In this document: in pieces, positions 26,380 through 37,899 of the stretch
Layout: each line of letters opens with the position of its first letter
Position numbering within the stretch: the first letter of the stretch is position 1
Source of the DNA: Acetobacter indonesiensis
Lineage (GTDB): Bacteria; Pseudomonadota; Alphaproteobacteria; Acetobacterales; Acetobacteraceae
Assembly: GCF_000963945.1 (NCBI RefSeq)
Contig: NZ_BAMW01000030.1
Location: 62,001-126,000 of the forward strand
Direction: 5' to 3'
DNA length: 64,000 nucleotides
Notes under the pieces: generated by a model
Databases searched by the model: none
Told to the model about the DNA's origin: nothing
What the model saw: only the letters and a program-made list of their open reading frames with translations
Made by a program: the position numbers and the translations under genes

Positions 26380-28026
26380 TCAGTGTAAAGTCGCCAGTGC
26401 TTCAAAAAGCCGCGCGATGGCTTCGGCCCCGGGGTCAGGCACGTTGGCCAGTTTTGCATCTGGCACATAGGATGCACGCCCTGCATTGGCATGGGTCATG
26501 CTTTTTGTTGCGTCCGCACCTTTGCGGGCGGCGATAGCGGCTTCTTTTAGTGTGCTGCCGTCAGCCAAAGTAGTGAAGGCTGGGTGGAGCGCATCAATCA
26601 TGGTGCGGTCACCCGGTTTTGCTCCTCCGTGATGTTGCATGCTTTCCAGCCCATCCCGCAGAGCCTGCTCCCATGTGCCGGTGCTCCGGCCCGCGGCGGA
26701 AAACATGATGGACAGCAATACACCGCTGGAACCACCAGCATGACGCGCCAGAATAGCCCCAAACGTAGAGAAAAGAGCCAAAGGATCAGCCAAAGGTAAC
26801 CGATCCATTGTTTTCAGGATTTCGTGCGCGCCTTCAGCAAAGGTTGACCCTGCATCTCCATCGCCAATTTGTGCGTCAAGAGCGTTCAAGGCCTCGGCAT
26901 TATTGATAAGCGTTGCGCCAGCGTGGCGGATAAGAGCCTCAATTTCTTGATTTTGCGAGGCCGGAAAGCGAAAGGTCTCAGGCAGTTCTGGCATAGCGCG
27001 AATGACTGGTGTACCAAAGGACGCAATACCGGGCCACGCATAGGGTTGAACGGGGGCAGCCAGTGCTGTGCGCACGTCTTCATTTAAGGCAATGGCTGTC
27101 AGGGAAAAGCCATTCATATCCAGTGCAGTCATTATCGGGGCGGGGCCGATAATCAGATCTATCTTTTCTGCTAGCATTGTTTTTGCAAAAGCTTCAAGCA
27201 GCAATGTCATTTCAATAGGTGGGACGGCTCCCAACATGTTCAACAACAAAGCGTAACGCTGTGCGCCGGTATGACCCGTTTTGGCTGTAAGAGCTTGTTC
27301 CAGCGTGTCGGCGGCCTGCTGCATGAGATGATCAGCTTTTGCCAGACTGATCTGTTGGGCACCCGGTTCGCCATGAATACCAAGCCCGAGTTCGGCTTGC
27401 TGGGCTGTCAGGCGCGTTGTGTGGGCACTGTCATATGCGTTGCAGTCAGTCAGGGACAACCCGATGGAAGATACGCTCGCTGCTGCTGCCCGTGCTTTTT
27501 CAGCAACCGAGGCCAGAGGCTCGCCCTGATGTGCTGCATAGCCTGCAATTTTATGAACCAGCACCGTTCCTGCCAGACCACGGGCAAAGCGGTTGTGGGG
27601 CAATGCGATGTCATCACCCACCACAACAGTTTCCACCTGATAGCCCATGCTGCGGGCCTGTTCTGCCGCAAGGGCAAAATTCAGCCGATCTCCGGTATAG
27701 CTTTTAATGACCAGCAGACAGCCAGCCGGACCAGTGACAGCCAGAATACCGGCTAGAATGGCATCAACACTGGGGGAAGCGAAAAGCGATCCGCACACGG
27801 CGGCATCAAGCATGCCTTCGCCAACAAACCCGGCATGGGTGGGTTCATGGCCTGAACCGCCACCTGAAATAACGGCAACGTGGTCAGGGTTTCGGTCTTT
27901 GCGGGTGATAACACGAATATCCGGATAACCATCTAACCGGCACAGATACTGCCCCATAGAGGAGCGGAGCAGCCCGTCCAGTGATTCTGTAACAAGGGTA
28001 TCCCGGCTATTGAAAAAACGCTTCAT
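26380..28026 (-). CDS. Dihydroxyacetone kinase (fused DhaK-DhaL, ATP-type)
   Basis: A 548-residue kinase making dihydroxyacetone phosphate. The DhaK domain has GGGSGHEPTHAGFVG and the substrate-binding His in LGIHGEPGAQ; the DhaL domain has the metal-binding DAQIGDGDAGSTF and HAGGSSGVLL. The fused form uses ATP rather than the PTS. In acetic acid bacteria it feeds DHA from glycerol oxidation into central metabolism. The start at 28026 gives MKRFFNSRDTLV, which matches family starts; a longer frame adds 10 residues. Convergent with the receptor and divergent from the next gene. Confidence 0.92.
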   Translation of the reverse strand: MKRFFNSRDTLVTESLDGLLRSSMGQYLCRLDGYPDIRVITRKDRNPDHVAVISGGGSGHEPTHAGFVGEGMLDAAVCGSLFASPSVDAILAGILAVTGPAGCLLVIKSYTGDRLNFALAAEQARSMGYQVETVVVGDDIALPHNRFARGLAGTVLVHKIAGYAAHQGEPLASVAEKARAAAASVSSIGLSLTDCNAYDSAHTTRLTAQQAELGLGIHGEPGAQQISLAKADHLMQQAADTLEQALTAKTGHTGAQRYALLLNMLGAVPPIEMTLLLEAFAKTMLAEKIDLIIGPAPIMTALDMNGFSLTAIALNEDVRTALAAPVQPYAWPGIASFGTPVIRAMPELPETFRFPASQNQEIEALIRHAGATLINNAEALNALDAQIGDGDAGSTFAEGAHEILKTMDRLPLADPLALFSTFGAILARHAGGSSGVLLSIMFSAAGRSTGTWEQALRDGLESMQHHGGAKPGDRTMIDALHPAFTTLADGSTLKEAAIAARKGADATKSMTHANAGRASYVPDAKLANVPDPGAEAIARLFEALATLH

Positions 28027-28133
28027 GAAAACTCTGCCCGCTGATTTTAATGTCACACGGACCGTAGAAGTTCATATGGCAGTTGAAAAGCGGGCTAACA
28101 GTTTCATTAGGCATCTATATTCAGATTGATGGT

Positions 28134-28228
28134 CTGATATTTATAAAATGTATCAGTATTTTTCTTTTTAAGTAAATTCTGCCAACGTGATACGAATAAA
28201 AAATGAGCGATAGGTATTTATAAAATGT
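28134..28228. promoter_or_regulatory. Inverted and direct repeats in the kinase/hydrolase divergent region
   Basis: CTGATA-N11-TATCAG (28134-28156) is an inverted repeat. Overlapping its centre, TATTTATAAAATGT (28138-28151) recurs exactly at 28215-28228, where it includes the start codon of the 502-residue gene. The region is very AT-rich. This looks like an operator with a second copy on the translation start, but no regulator is encoded next to it. Confidence 0.4.
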
Positions 28229-29733
28229 TCAAACATTCATTCTGTAAGAAATATTTTTTGTCGTTTGTATCAGTCCTGTTTTTATCTGGCAGTATTTCTT
28301 TGAGGTTTTCGCCCCATCCATCGGCGCAAACTGTGGAACGACCGCATGTGAAAAGCACCCTTATCAAACTGTTACCATCAGATCATTTGTCTGGGGAGCT
28401 TGAAGTCTTAACTCCAGAAGGTACAGGACCTTTTCCTGTTGCCTTTGTGCGTGAGGCAGGAAGTGGTTCTTTTGGTTTCACTAAACCAGGATTTTTGCAC
28501 GTCTCTCTTCTTTCTGGCTATTTTTTATCTCGTCATTATGCGGTGGTGCGGTTTCATATGACACGGCGAGGCGAACGAATTTTCGTAGGGTCTCCGCAGG
28601 CCTGCGACTTCGCGGGCACATCCCGCGCCGATACGGCAGAAGAAAACAGTCTGGCAATCCGCACTCTGGCTGATCAGTCCAGCCTTGATATGCGACATAT
28701 TGTGTTGGCTGGTGCAGGCCACGGAGGTTGGGAAACCCTGGCATCTAATCAGGAGAAAATCCCTGAAGTGCAGGCAATTCTGGTTCTTGGACCAATATTC
28801 AAAACCGATATTTGCCCGGTAGGAACAGATAAAGCATTTGTCAACGGTGCAGAACAATTTGGGAAAGCAAACAGCTTGCCAACATTCTGGGTGGAAGGAC
28901 GTGCTAACAATCCGGTGTCAGAAACAGTCTGGCGGGCGATGGTTGGAGTGTATTCTCACAAGAATGATCATTTATCCTTAGTTGACCTCAGCACGACGCC
29001 ATCCGGGTATTATACTTTTCTTGGCTATGGGCAGGCATTTCCGTATTGGTCTGTAAAAGCGGACGAATTTTTGAAACATCTTTCTCTCCCATCTGGCCTG
29101 AAAGATGCTGCCTATGTAGAACCGATCATTAAAAAGAATGAAGCAGAGTCTCTTGCAAAAATTGACGATATTCAGGCGCTTCCCGATCAATCCGATAAAG
29201 CGATACAGGCTTATAAAGAGTTTCTGAAAAAACCGTTCCCCAGAGCGTTTGCTATCGGTGAAAATGGAACAGCGACAGCATGGAGCGAGCGTGACCCAGC
29301 GCGCCATGCTTTAGAGACATGTTCAACACATAGTAAAAGCTGCCATCTTTATGCCTATAATGACAGAGTTTTATGGAAAAGTCGTTTACCCGCAGATACT
29401 CAAGTCTATCATGTTCGTGTCGATCCGAAAGGCGATATTTCGTTGTTTCTCACTTCGCTCAAGCCTGACTGCTCGGTAGATTTTCTTCCGAAAATTCGTG
29501 TTGTCAAACAGCCACTTCATGGAACATTGACAATCTGGCCCGATATTATCGGGACGCCCCATTATACGGCCCCATCACCATTGGCTCGGTGTAATAAAGC
29601 AACGCATGGCAGTAGTGCACAGTACCGGCCTGCTGCTGGTTACAGGGGAAAAGATACAATGTTGATAGAAAGGGAGGTTGGGGTAAAAAACCCCCATTAT
29701 CAAAGCATTATTCTTAATATTGATGTGCTTTAA
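28225..29733 (+). CDS. Exported hydrolase-fold-like protein, likely inactive; unknown function
   Basis: A 502-residue secreted protein. After a signal peptide (about residues 1-35) comes an alpha/beta-hydrolase-like segment, but the nucleophile elbow reads G163-A-G165-H-G167-G, with Gly where Ser or Cys is needed. A middle part (residues 345-395) has PFPRAFAIGENG, then paired Cys (ETCSTHSKSC) and LYAYNDRVLW. The C-terminus (VVKQPLHGTLTI, then YRPAAGYRGKDTMLI) resembles a cadherin/Ig-like beta sandwich. Codon use is more AT-rich than its neighbours. I do not know its function; a dead-enzyme binding role is possible. Confidence 0.7.
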   Translation: MFKHSFCKKYFLSFVSVLFLSGSISLRFSPHPSAQTVERPHVKSTLIKLLPSDHLSGELEVLTPEGTGPFPVAFVREAGSGSFGFTKPGFLHVSLLSGYFLSRHYAVVRFHMTRRGERIFVGSPQACDFAGTSRADTAEENSLAIRTLADQSSLDMRHIVLAGAGHGGWETLASNQEKIPEVQAILVLGPIFKTDICPVGTDKAFVNGAEQFGKANSLPTFWVEGRANNPVSETVWRAMVGVYSHKNDHLSLVDLSTTPSGYYTFLGYGQAFPYWSVKADEFLKHLSLPSGLKDAAYVEPIIKKNEAESLAKIDDIQALPDQSDKAIQAYKEFLKKPFPRAFAIGENGTATAWSERDPARHALETCSTHSKSCHLYAYNDRVLWKSRLPADTQVYHVRVDPKGDISLFLTSLKPDCSVDFLPKIRVVKQPLHGTLTIWPDIIGTPHYTAPSPLARCNKATHGSSAQYRPAAGYRGKDTMLIEREVGVKNPHYQSIILNIDVL

Positions 29734-29745
29734 TCTCGGTGCAGA

Positions 29746-29774
29746 TTTCCACCCGGTTTGTCGCCGGGTGGAAA
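29746..29774. repeat. Long hairpin between convergent genes
   Basis: TTTCCACCCGG / CCGGGTGGAAA forms an 11-bp perfect stem with a 7-nt loop, 13 nt after the hydrolase-like gene and 8 nt before the thiC stop. Neither strand has a T-run after the stem, so it is not a textbook terminator; it may still end or protect both mRNAs. Confidence 0.5.
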
Positions 29775-29781
29775 AAGGATG

Positions 29782-31866
<2,085 letters not shown>

Positions 31867-32054
31867 TTGTGTGGGAATCAGATAGCTTTACGCGTTTTTC
31901 TGTCAAGAGAATTCGGGACGCCAAGGCCGCAGGGATGCGCACATAGCCGTGTGGCAAACCGGTTTGAAGTAGAGTCCAGCCCGACATCGTAACATAATTA
32001 ATAAAAAAATGTAATTTCTATGCAACCGTTGTCATATTGTGGCATTATGCAGGC

Positions 32055-33542
32055 ATGAAAGCAGAAAGAAAACGTGCTCAAGAAGCAATTGCGAATGTTG
32101 AGATTTCGCCAAACGCGCATCGTGTCTTATGGATTGCCTCGATAGTCGCAGCCATATGTGGTGGTCTTTATGGATATGACACTGGTATTATTTCCGGTGC
32201 TCTTCTTCTTATTACTAAAGACTTCCATTTGACTTCCGGCCAGCAGGAAATGGTGACATCGGCCATTCTGGTCGGGGCCGTGCTGGGGGCGCTCGGCGTT
32301 TCCTATCTGTCTGAGCGGTTTGGGCGCCGGGTCTCCGTCATGGTGGTGACGGCCGTTTTTGTTTTGGGGGCCGTGGCCTGTTCGCGCTCACCTGATGTGA
32401 CGTCGCTGGTTTTGTCGCGCCTGTTTCTGGGGCTGGCGGTTGGGGGGGCAACACAGGTTGTGCCCACCTATATTTCCGAACTGGCACCGGCCAGCAAGCG
32501 CGGTAATTTGGTCACATTGTTTAACGTGGCCATCGGGGTTGGTATCTTTCTGGCCAACCTTGTCGGGTTCACCATGCGGGATGCGTGGGGCTGGCGGCCT
32601 ATGATCTCGGTCGCGGCACTGCCTGCGGCATTTGTTTTTGTCTGCATGTTCTTTCTGCCGAAAAGCCCACGCTGGACCGCCGAAAACGAAGGGCTGGAAT
32701 CAGCGGTTGAGCAACTCAGCCGTGTGCGAACCTCACGCAAAGCCATTCGACGTGAAATTCACGAAATCCATGAAAACACCGCCAACATGGATGAAGACGA
32801 ACGCGGATGGAAAGGGCTGATGCTGCCATTTGCCCGTCCGGCTCTGATTGCAGCCCTCGGTATTGCCTTCTTTACGCAGGCTGGTGGGCTGGAAATGATG
32901 ATTTATTACGCCCCGACTTTCCTGTCTGATGCCGGATTCGGTAATTCTGCCGCTCTGCTGGCCAGCCTTGGCATTGCCATTGTGTATCTGGTCATGACGC
33001 TGCTGGGCTGCCTGTTTGTGGATAAAATCGGGCGTCGTCGTCTGGTGCTCATCATGGGGCCGGGTTCCGTTATCAGTCTGGTAGGGCTGGGAATCATGTT
33101 TGCCATCCACCCGGATAAAGGCAGTGTGGGAAGCTGGGTGACCATTGCCTTCATGCTGCTGTTCATGATGTTCAATTCGGGCGGTATTCAGGTTGTTGGC
33201 TGGCTGCTGGGTGCGGAACTGTTCCCGCTGCCGATGCGTGCAGCCGCAACCAGCGTGCATGCTGCGGTGCTGTGGGGTGCGGATCTGCTGGTGACAGCAA
33301 CGGCGCTGACACTGGTGCAGCTTGTGACGCTGGGTGGTACCATGTGGATATATGCCGGGGTTAATCTGGCATCTGTTCTCTTTGTTTACTTCTTTGTGCC
33401 TGAAACAGCCGGGGCAACGCTGGAAGATATTGAGACAGCCCTACGCCGTGGTGAATTTAAGCCACGTCGGGGGGAAGACCCACGCATTCGCTCTTACGAT
33501 GACGAAGAGGCCGAAGAAGCCGGGGTTACATCTGCCGCCTAA
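32055..33542 (+). CDS. Sugar/H+ symporter (MFS, sugar porter family)
   Basis: A 495-residue transporter with 12 predicted membrane segments. Sugar-porter signatures are present: GYDTGIISGALL in helix 1, RFGRR between helices 2 and 3, LPKSPRW after helix 6, GRRRL between 8 and 9 and VPETAGATLEDIE after helix 12. It likely imports a hexose or pentose with protons, in the manner of GalP or XylE. The open frame begins at a TTG 18 nt earlier, but the ATG at 32055 is more likely. The C-terminal tail is acidic. Stands alone, terminator downstream. Confidence 0.88.
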   Translation: MKAERKRAQEAIANVEISPNAHRVLWIASIVAAICGGLYGYDTGIISGALLLITKDFHLTSGQQEMVTSAILVGAVLGALGVSYLSERFGRRVSVMVVTAVFVLGAVACSRSPDVTSLVLSRLFLGLAVGGATQVVPTYISELAPASKRGNLVTLFNVAIGVGIFLANLVGFTMRDAWGWRPMISVAALPAAFVFVCMFFLPKSPRWTAENEGLESAVEQLSRVRTSRKAIRREIHEIHENTANMDEDERGWKGLMLPFARPALIAALGIAFFTQAGGLEMMIYYAPTFLSDAGFGNSAALLASLGIAIVYLVMTLLGCLFVDKIGRRRLVLIMGPGSVISLVGLGIMFAIHPDKGSVGSWVTIAFMLLFMMFNSGGIQVVGWLLGAELFPLPMRAAATSVHAAVLWGADLLVTATALTLVQLVTLGGTMWIYAGVNLASVLFVYFFVPETAGATLEDIETALRRGEFKPRRGEDPRIRSYDDEEAEEAGVTSAA

Positions 33543-33560
33543 GATTCAGGCGCAGACTGA

Positions 33561-33590
33561 AAAAAAGGCTCCCATTCGGGAGCCTTTTTT
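33561..33590. terminator. Bidirectional terminator
   Basis: AAAAAAGGCTCCC / GGGAGCCTTTTTT forms a 13-bp stem with a 4-nt loop between the convergent symporter and SDR genes. Confidence 0.92.
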
Positions 33591-33623
33591 GTGTGTGGCT
33601 GGAAAATTATTTCAGTTCGCGTA

Positions 33624-34403
33624 TTACCGATACACCAGTCCACCATCGATCATGACAGATTGCCCTGTCATGTAATTGGCGTCCGCACTGGCCAGATACG
33701 CTACAAAAGCTGCAACATCTTCAGGCGTTTCTACCCGGCCCAGCGCAATGCCCTCTACGTATTTCTTGTAGGTCTCGCCGACTGGTGCGCCGGTTTCTTC
33801 AGCCATGCGGCGGTCAATTTCCGTCCACATATCGGTGCCGACCACACCGGGGCAGTAAGCGTTTACTGTTATGCCAGCCGATGCCAGTTCTTTGGCGGCA
33901 GCTTGTGTCAGTGCCCGCACAGCAAATTTGGTGGCCGAATAAATACCAAGAAACGCAAAACTCTCGTGCCCAGCGATGGAGCATGCATTGATAATCTTGC
34001 CCGGCGTACCCTGTGCCTTGAATGTCTTTGCGGCTGCCTGAATGCCCCATAATGTGCCCTGCACGTTAATGCGGAAAATAGTTTCCACTTCTTCGGGCGT
34101 TACTTCCAGAAGTGAGCGCACCTGCGCAATGCCAGCGTTGTTGACCATAATATCGACAGGGCCAAACGCCTGACTGGCCTGTTGCAGCACACTGAAAACC
34201 TGATCGCGCTGGCTTACATCCGCTGTTACGCACAGCGTCTTCCGGCCTAGTGCCTGTATGTCTGCCGCTACGGCATCAAGTTTGTCTTTTTTCAGATCAG
34301 TCAGAACAATATCTGCACCATCTTGTGCCAGTCGAAGGGCAATGCCGCGGCCGATGCCTTGTGCAGCACCTGTTACAATGGCGGTTTTACCTGAGAGAGA
34401 CAT
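33624..34403 (-). CDS. Short-chain dehydrogenase, acetoin/diacetyl reductase type
   Basis: A 259-residue NAD(P)-dependent SDR. The cofactor motif is TGAAQGIG (residues 10-17), NNAG follows, and the catalytic Ser-Tyr-Lys set is S in ACSIAG with YSATK. LKKDKLDAVAADI and PGVVGTDMWTEIDRRMAEETG are typical of the BudC/ButA group that interconverts diacetyl, acetoin and 2,3-butanediol; acetoin metabolism is common in acetic acid bacteria. Stereochemistry cannot be told. Asp after the second strand (LTDLKKD) favours NADH. The ATG at 34403 starts the canonical MSLSGKTAIVTG. Confidence 0.82.
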   Translation of the reverse strand: MSLSGKTAIVTGAAQGIGRGIALRLAQDGADIVLTDLKKDKLDAVAADIQALGRKTLCVTADVSQRDQVFSVLQQASQAFGPVDIMVNNAGIAQVRSLLEVTPEEVETIFRINVQGTLWGIQAAAKTFKAQGTPGKIINACSIAGHESFAFLGIYSATKFAVRALTQAAAKELASAGITVNAYCPGVVGTDMWTEIDRRMAEETGAPVGETYKKYVEGIALGRVETPEDVAAFVAYLASADANYMTGQSVMIDGGLVYR

Positions 34404-34521
34404 AAGGTTTGCTTTCTCTGAAGGGGTGCACGGCACCATGCCGGGCAGCAGAAGGCAACCGTGCCGACATGGTGCGGCAGGTTGAAATCACGAGCAGGTG
34501 AACACAGGCAGGCATAGCCAT

Positions 34522-34558
34522 AAAAAAAGCCCGGCTTCCATGCAGAAACCGGGCTTTT
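34522..34558 (-). terminator. Terminator of the aroQ-accBC operon
   Basis: On the minus strand AAAAGCCCGG / CCGGGCTTTT forms a 10-bp stem, 14-nt loop, followed by a run of T. It lies 16 nt after the accC stop. Confidence 0.9.
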
Positions 34559-34574
34559 GCGTCCGTCTGAAAAA

Positions 34575-35918
34575 TCAGTGCGGGCGGCTTGTAAACTGTT
34601 CCAGCCAGTGAATGGTGTAGTCACCTTTCTGGAATTCCGGGTCTGCCAGAATCCGTCGGTGCAGCGGGATAACGGTCTTGATCCCTTCCACCACAAACTC
34701 ATCCAGCGCACGGTGCATACGGGCAATGGCCTGCGCCCGTGTCGGCGCGTGGACAATCACCTTGGCAATCATGCTGTCGTAATAAGGGGGCACGCGGTAG
34801 CCGGTATAAAGCGCACTATCGACACGCACACCCAACCCACCGGGCGGATGATAAACAGCTACAGTACCGGGGCAAGGGGCAAACGTATCCGGGTCTTCGG
34901 CATTGATACGGCACTCAATGGCATGGCCAGAGAACGTCACATCATCCTGCGTGTAACCCAGCTTTTCACCGGCAGCGATACGGATCTGCTCACGCACCAA
35001 ATCAACATCGCACACCATTTCCGTTACCGGATGTTCCACCTGCAGGCGGGTATTCATCTCGATAAAGCAGAACTGCCCATCCTGATACAGAAACTCCAGC
35101 GTGCCAGCGTTCCGGTAACCCATTTTGGAAAGTGCGTCCGTGGCGGTGCGGCCAATGGCATCGCGTTCTTCTGCTGTCAGAACGGGGGAGCCAGCTTCTT
35201 CCAGCAGTTTCTGGTGGCGCCGCTGCAGGGAACAGTCACGTTCACCAAAATGGACCACGCTGCCGTAATTGTCGGCCAGAATCTGAAGCTCGATATGGCG
35301 GGGCTTATCCAGATATTTTTCCAGATAAACGGCGTCATTACCAAAAGCCGTGCGGGCTTCCGTACGGGCCACGCTCCACGCTTCTTCAATTTCGCTGGCG
35401 TCACGCGCCACTTTCATGCCACGCCCGCCGCCACCAGCGGTAGCTTTGATAAGCACCGGATAGCCGACTTGTTCCGCAACGGTCCGGGCTTGGTCCAGGC
35501 TTGTCAGTTCACCGTCAGAACCGGGCACCAAGGGAACGCCCAAGGCTTCCATGGTGGTTTTGGCGGTAATTTTGTCGCCCATCATGCGGATATGGTCTGC
35601 CGTCGGGCCAATAAAGGTCAGACCGTGGGCTTCAACCGTTTCGGCAAAATCTGCATTTTCAGACAGAAAGCCGTAACCGGGGTGAATGGCTTCAGCCCCG
35701 GTGATGGTTGCGGCAGACAGAATGGCAGCCACATTCAGATACGAATCGCGCGAGGCAGCAGGCCCGATGCAGACGGCTTCGTCTGCCAGACGCACGTGCA
35801 TGGCGTCTTCATCCGCAGTGGAATGAACCGCCACAGTTTTGATGCCGAGTTCCCGGCAGGCGCGCAGGATACGAAGGGCAATCTCGCCGCGATTGGCGAT
35901 GAGGATTTTTGAAAACAT
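34575..35918 (-). CDS. accC: Acetyl-CoA carboxylase, biotin carboxylase subunit
   Basis: A 447-residue ATP-grasp enzyme that carboxylates biotin on AccB, the first half of malonyl-CoA synthesis. The start is the usual [20 protein letters not shown]; the glycine-rich ATP loop is GGGGRGMK, and the active-site segments [14 protein letters not shown] and [12 protein letters not shown] are intact. The ATG overlaps the accB stop (TGATG). Full length. A 451-residue open frame on the opposite strand is only a shadow of this gene. Confidence 0.97.
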   Translation of the reverse strand: MFSKILIANRGEIALRILRACRELGIKTVAVHSTADEDAMHVRLADEAVCIGPAASRDSYLNVAAILSAATITGAEAIHPGYGFLSENADFAETVEAHGLTFIGPTADHIRMMGDKITAKTTMEALGVPLVPGSDGELTSLDQARTVAEQVGYPVLIKATAGGGGRGMKVARDASEIEEAWSVARTEARTAFGNDAVYLEKYLDKPRHIELQILADNYGSVVHFGERDCSLQRRHQKLLEEAGSPVLTAEERDAIGRTATDALSKMGYRNAGTLEFLYQDGQFCFIEMNTRLQVEHPVTEMVCDVDLVREQIRIAAGEKLGYTQDDVTFSGHAIECRINAEDPDTFAPCPGTVAVYHPPGGLGVRVDSALYTGYRVPPYYDSMIAKVIVHAPTRAQAIARMHRALDEFVVEGIKTVIPLHRRILADPEFQKGDYTIHWLEQFTSRPH

Positions 35919-36376
35919 CACTCGATAATGGCAAGCGGCTGGCCAAATTCGACCGGATCGCCAGAAGCGACCAGCAGGGTCTTAACCGTGCCAGACTTCG
36001 GGGCCTTGATCTGGTTGAAGGTTTTCATGGCTTCAATCAGCAGCAGGGTCTGACCGGCGCTGACAATCTGGCCTTCGCTCACGAACGGAGGGGAGGACGG
36101 GTCAGGCGTCAGGTAAGCCACCCCTACCATCGGGCTGTTTACAGCACCCGGATGGCGTGAAAGGTCAGCCGGGGCAGCCGGTACGGGGGCTGCTGCGGGC
36201 GCTGCCACAGGTGCTGGGGCAGCAACAGGTGCTGCAACGGCCTGAACGGAAGCCGGGGCACGGGCAACACGAATGCGGCTGTCTTTTTCCGCAATTTCAA
36301 TTTCTGTCAGCCCGGTGTCGGTCAGAATTTCAGCCAATGCCCGAATGGCATCTGCATCTACGAGCAATCCGCTCAT
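35918..36376 (-). CDS. accB: Acetyl-CoA carboxylase, biotin carboxyl carrier protein
   Basis: A 152-residue carrier. The C-terminal domain has the biotinylation site EAMKT in [15 protein letters not shown] (the fifth residue is Thr, where Met is more common), the thumb segment [13 protein letters not shown], and [18 protein letters not shown] at the end. An Ala/Pro-rich flexible linker (residues 47-75) joins a short N-terminal helix. ATGA overlap with aroQ upstream and TGATG with accC downstream. Confidence 0.95.
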   Translation of the reverse strand: MSGLLVDADAIRALAEILTDTGLTEIEIAEKDSRIRVARAPASVQAVAAPVAAPAPVAAPAAAPVPAAPADLSRHPGAVNSPMVGVAYLTPDPSSPPFVSEGQIVSAGQTLLLIEAMKTFNQIKAPKSGTVKTLLVASGDPVEFGQPLAIIE

Positions 36377-36828
36377 TGGTCATCCTCTTGTAGAATAAGA
36401 TCGGTCATTGCCTGCAATGCCAGAGAATACCCTGTCACGCCTAGCCCGCAGATAACGCCAACGGCGGCGCGGGAGACGTACGACATGTGGCGAAATGGCT
36501 CGCGGCGGTGAATGTTGGAGATATGAACCTCAATTACCGGCAGATCTGTGGCCAGCAGCGCATCCAGAAGGGCAACGGATGTGTGGCTGTAACCTGCGGG
36601 GTTAATAATGATGCCACGCGCACGCTTGCGGCATTCCTGCACCCAAGAAATCAGCTCGCCTTCGATGTTGGTCTGCCGGAAATCTATGGCCAGATCGAGC
36701 TTATCAGCGGCCTGAATGCAGATCTGTTCTACATCATCCAAGGTGGCGCGCCCGTAGATTTCGGGTTGGCGCTGGCCAAGCATATTCAGGTTGGGGCCGT
36801 TCAGCACAGCAATGAGGGGTCTTTCCAT
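36373..36828 (-). CDS. aroQ: 3-dehydroquinate dehydratase, type II
   Basis: A 151-residue shikimate-pathway enzyme forming dodecamers. Start LNGPNLNMLGQRQPEIYG contains the catalytic Tyr; INPAGYSHTSVALLDAL and VIEVHISNIHRREPFRH carry the conserved Asn, His and Arg. First gene of the operon with accB and accC, a pairing common in proteobacteria. The promoter should lie in the 244 nt before it, shared with the divergent rlpA. Confidence 0.95.
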   Translation of the reverse strand: MERPLIAVLNGPNLNMLGQRQPEIYGRATLDDVEQICIQAADKLDLAIDFRQTNIEGELISWVQECRKRARGIIINPAGYSHTSVALLDALLATDLPVIEVHISNIHRREPFRHMSYVSRAAVGVICGLGVTGYSLALQAMTDLILQEDDQ

Positions 36829-37072
36829 AGTGCCTCGGGCCGTAGCACGATGCTACGCGGCATCCAAGAGAAGAGATGCGCCTGCTACCTGAAAATTAAG
36901 GAAAAACCAGCTTTCCATTTTAGCCATATGTGGGATGTCGGGAGCAATTTGGCCCGAAAGACGCCCTTTTTTTGCCATCAGGCCCCGGCAGGAAACAGGA
37001 AGACCAAAAGCTTTGAAAGAGAAAAACAGGTTGCTTTTTTGAGCGTGCAACGGCTTTACTCAGGAAATTTTA

Positions 37073-37708
37073 ATGAACGACGGAGTAAAAAAGCGGATGT
37101 CAGCCCTGCGCCGGGCACTTCTTGGAAGTGTGTTTGTTATGGCCACCATGGCATCAGCCTCCTCTGCCCGTGCGGCAGATGATGGACTGAACGGCACAAG
37201 CTGGGCCGATTCTGTAAAGCGTGCGCTGGCCGCGCGTGAGCAGAAAGACCCCACGTTTGTGAACCCTGCCGCTGGTAAGGGGCATCACGCTTCCCAGAAG
37301 GGTGTGGCAAGCTGGTACGGCGGCCGTTTTAACCGCCATCGGACATCGTCTGGTGCCGCGTTCAATAAAGCCAGCCTTACGGCAGCGCATCCTACCGCAC
37401 CGCTTGGCAGCAAACTTCTGGTTACATCCGAAGAAACCGGTCGCTCTGTCGTTGTGACCGTCAATGACCGTGGGCCCTATAGCCGTGGTCGGATTATCGA
37501 TCTGTCTCAGGCAGCCGCAGCGCAGATTGGTATGCTGGGTGCCGGTGTGGCCCACGTGAAAGTTGAGCCAGCCCCCATCGAAGTGGCTTCCGCACCGCAG
37601 GATGGATCAGACTCTCTTGAGTCCTCTTCTGTCATGCAGATTGAAGCTGCCAAGGGGCACACAGTGCGTCAGATTCAGCGCCCACGTGTAAGACACGGCA
37701 AACACTGA
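37073..37708 (+). CDS. rlpA: RlpA-family septal lytic transglycosylase
   Basis: A 211-residue exported protein with a double-psi beta-barrel. After a signal peptide (cleavage near SARA-AD) and a basic linker, GVASWYGGRFNRHRTSSG starts the domain, with the His in LTAAHPTAPLGSK and the Asp in VTVNDRGPYSRGRIIDLS that are catalytic in the Pseudomonas enzyme. No lipobox and no SPOR domain, so it lacks the usual septum-targeting module. AGGAA precedes the ATG; a strong terminator follows. Confidence 0.88.
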   Translation: MNDGVKKRMSALRRALLGSVFVMATMASASSARAADDGLNGTSWADSVKRALAAREQKDPTFVNPAAGKGHHASQKGVASWYGGRFNRHRTSSGAAFNKASLTAAHPTAPLGSKLLVTSEETGRSVVVTVNDRGPYSRGRIIDLSQAAAAQIGMLGAGVAHVKVEPAPIEVASAPQDGSDSLESSSVMQIEAAKGHTVRQIQRPRVRHGKH

Positions 37709-37737
37709 ATTACTAAAAGCTTCAAGAAACGAACGGG

Positions 37738-37769
37738 GCGATGAGGGCTGTGCTTTCATCGCTTTTTTT
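37738..37769 (+). terminator. Terminator after rlpA
   Basis: GCGATGA / TCATCGC forms a 7-bp stem with an 11-nt loop, followed by a run of seven T. It starts 30 nt after the stop. Confidence 0.85.
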
Positions 37770-37830
37770 GTGTCCTCTGGTCAGGTGAAAGAGCGCAGAT
37801 CCGCAGACCGGCAGAGAACCATTTGGACAT

Positions 37831-37864
37831 AAAAAAGCGTGCCATTCTTAGAGACTGGCACGCT
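37831..37864 (-). terminator. Terminator after the YihY-family gene
   Basis: On the minus strand AGCGTGCCA / TGGCACGCT forms a 9-bp stem, followed by six T. It is 36 nt beyond the gene stop. Confidence 0.88.
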
Positions 37865-37899
37865 GACAGAGTGTGTTTTTAGGCAGTGAAATCTGGGGT

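Noticed and set aside
34557-35912. A 451-codon open frame on the plus strand opposite accC
   Set aside because: It mirrors accC almost end to end, has no binding site, and its protein (rich in His, Asn and Phe) is the typical shadow of a GC-rich gene read backwards.
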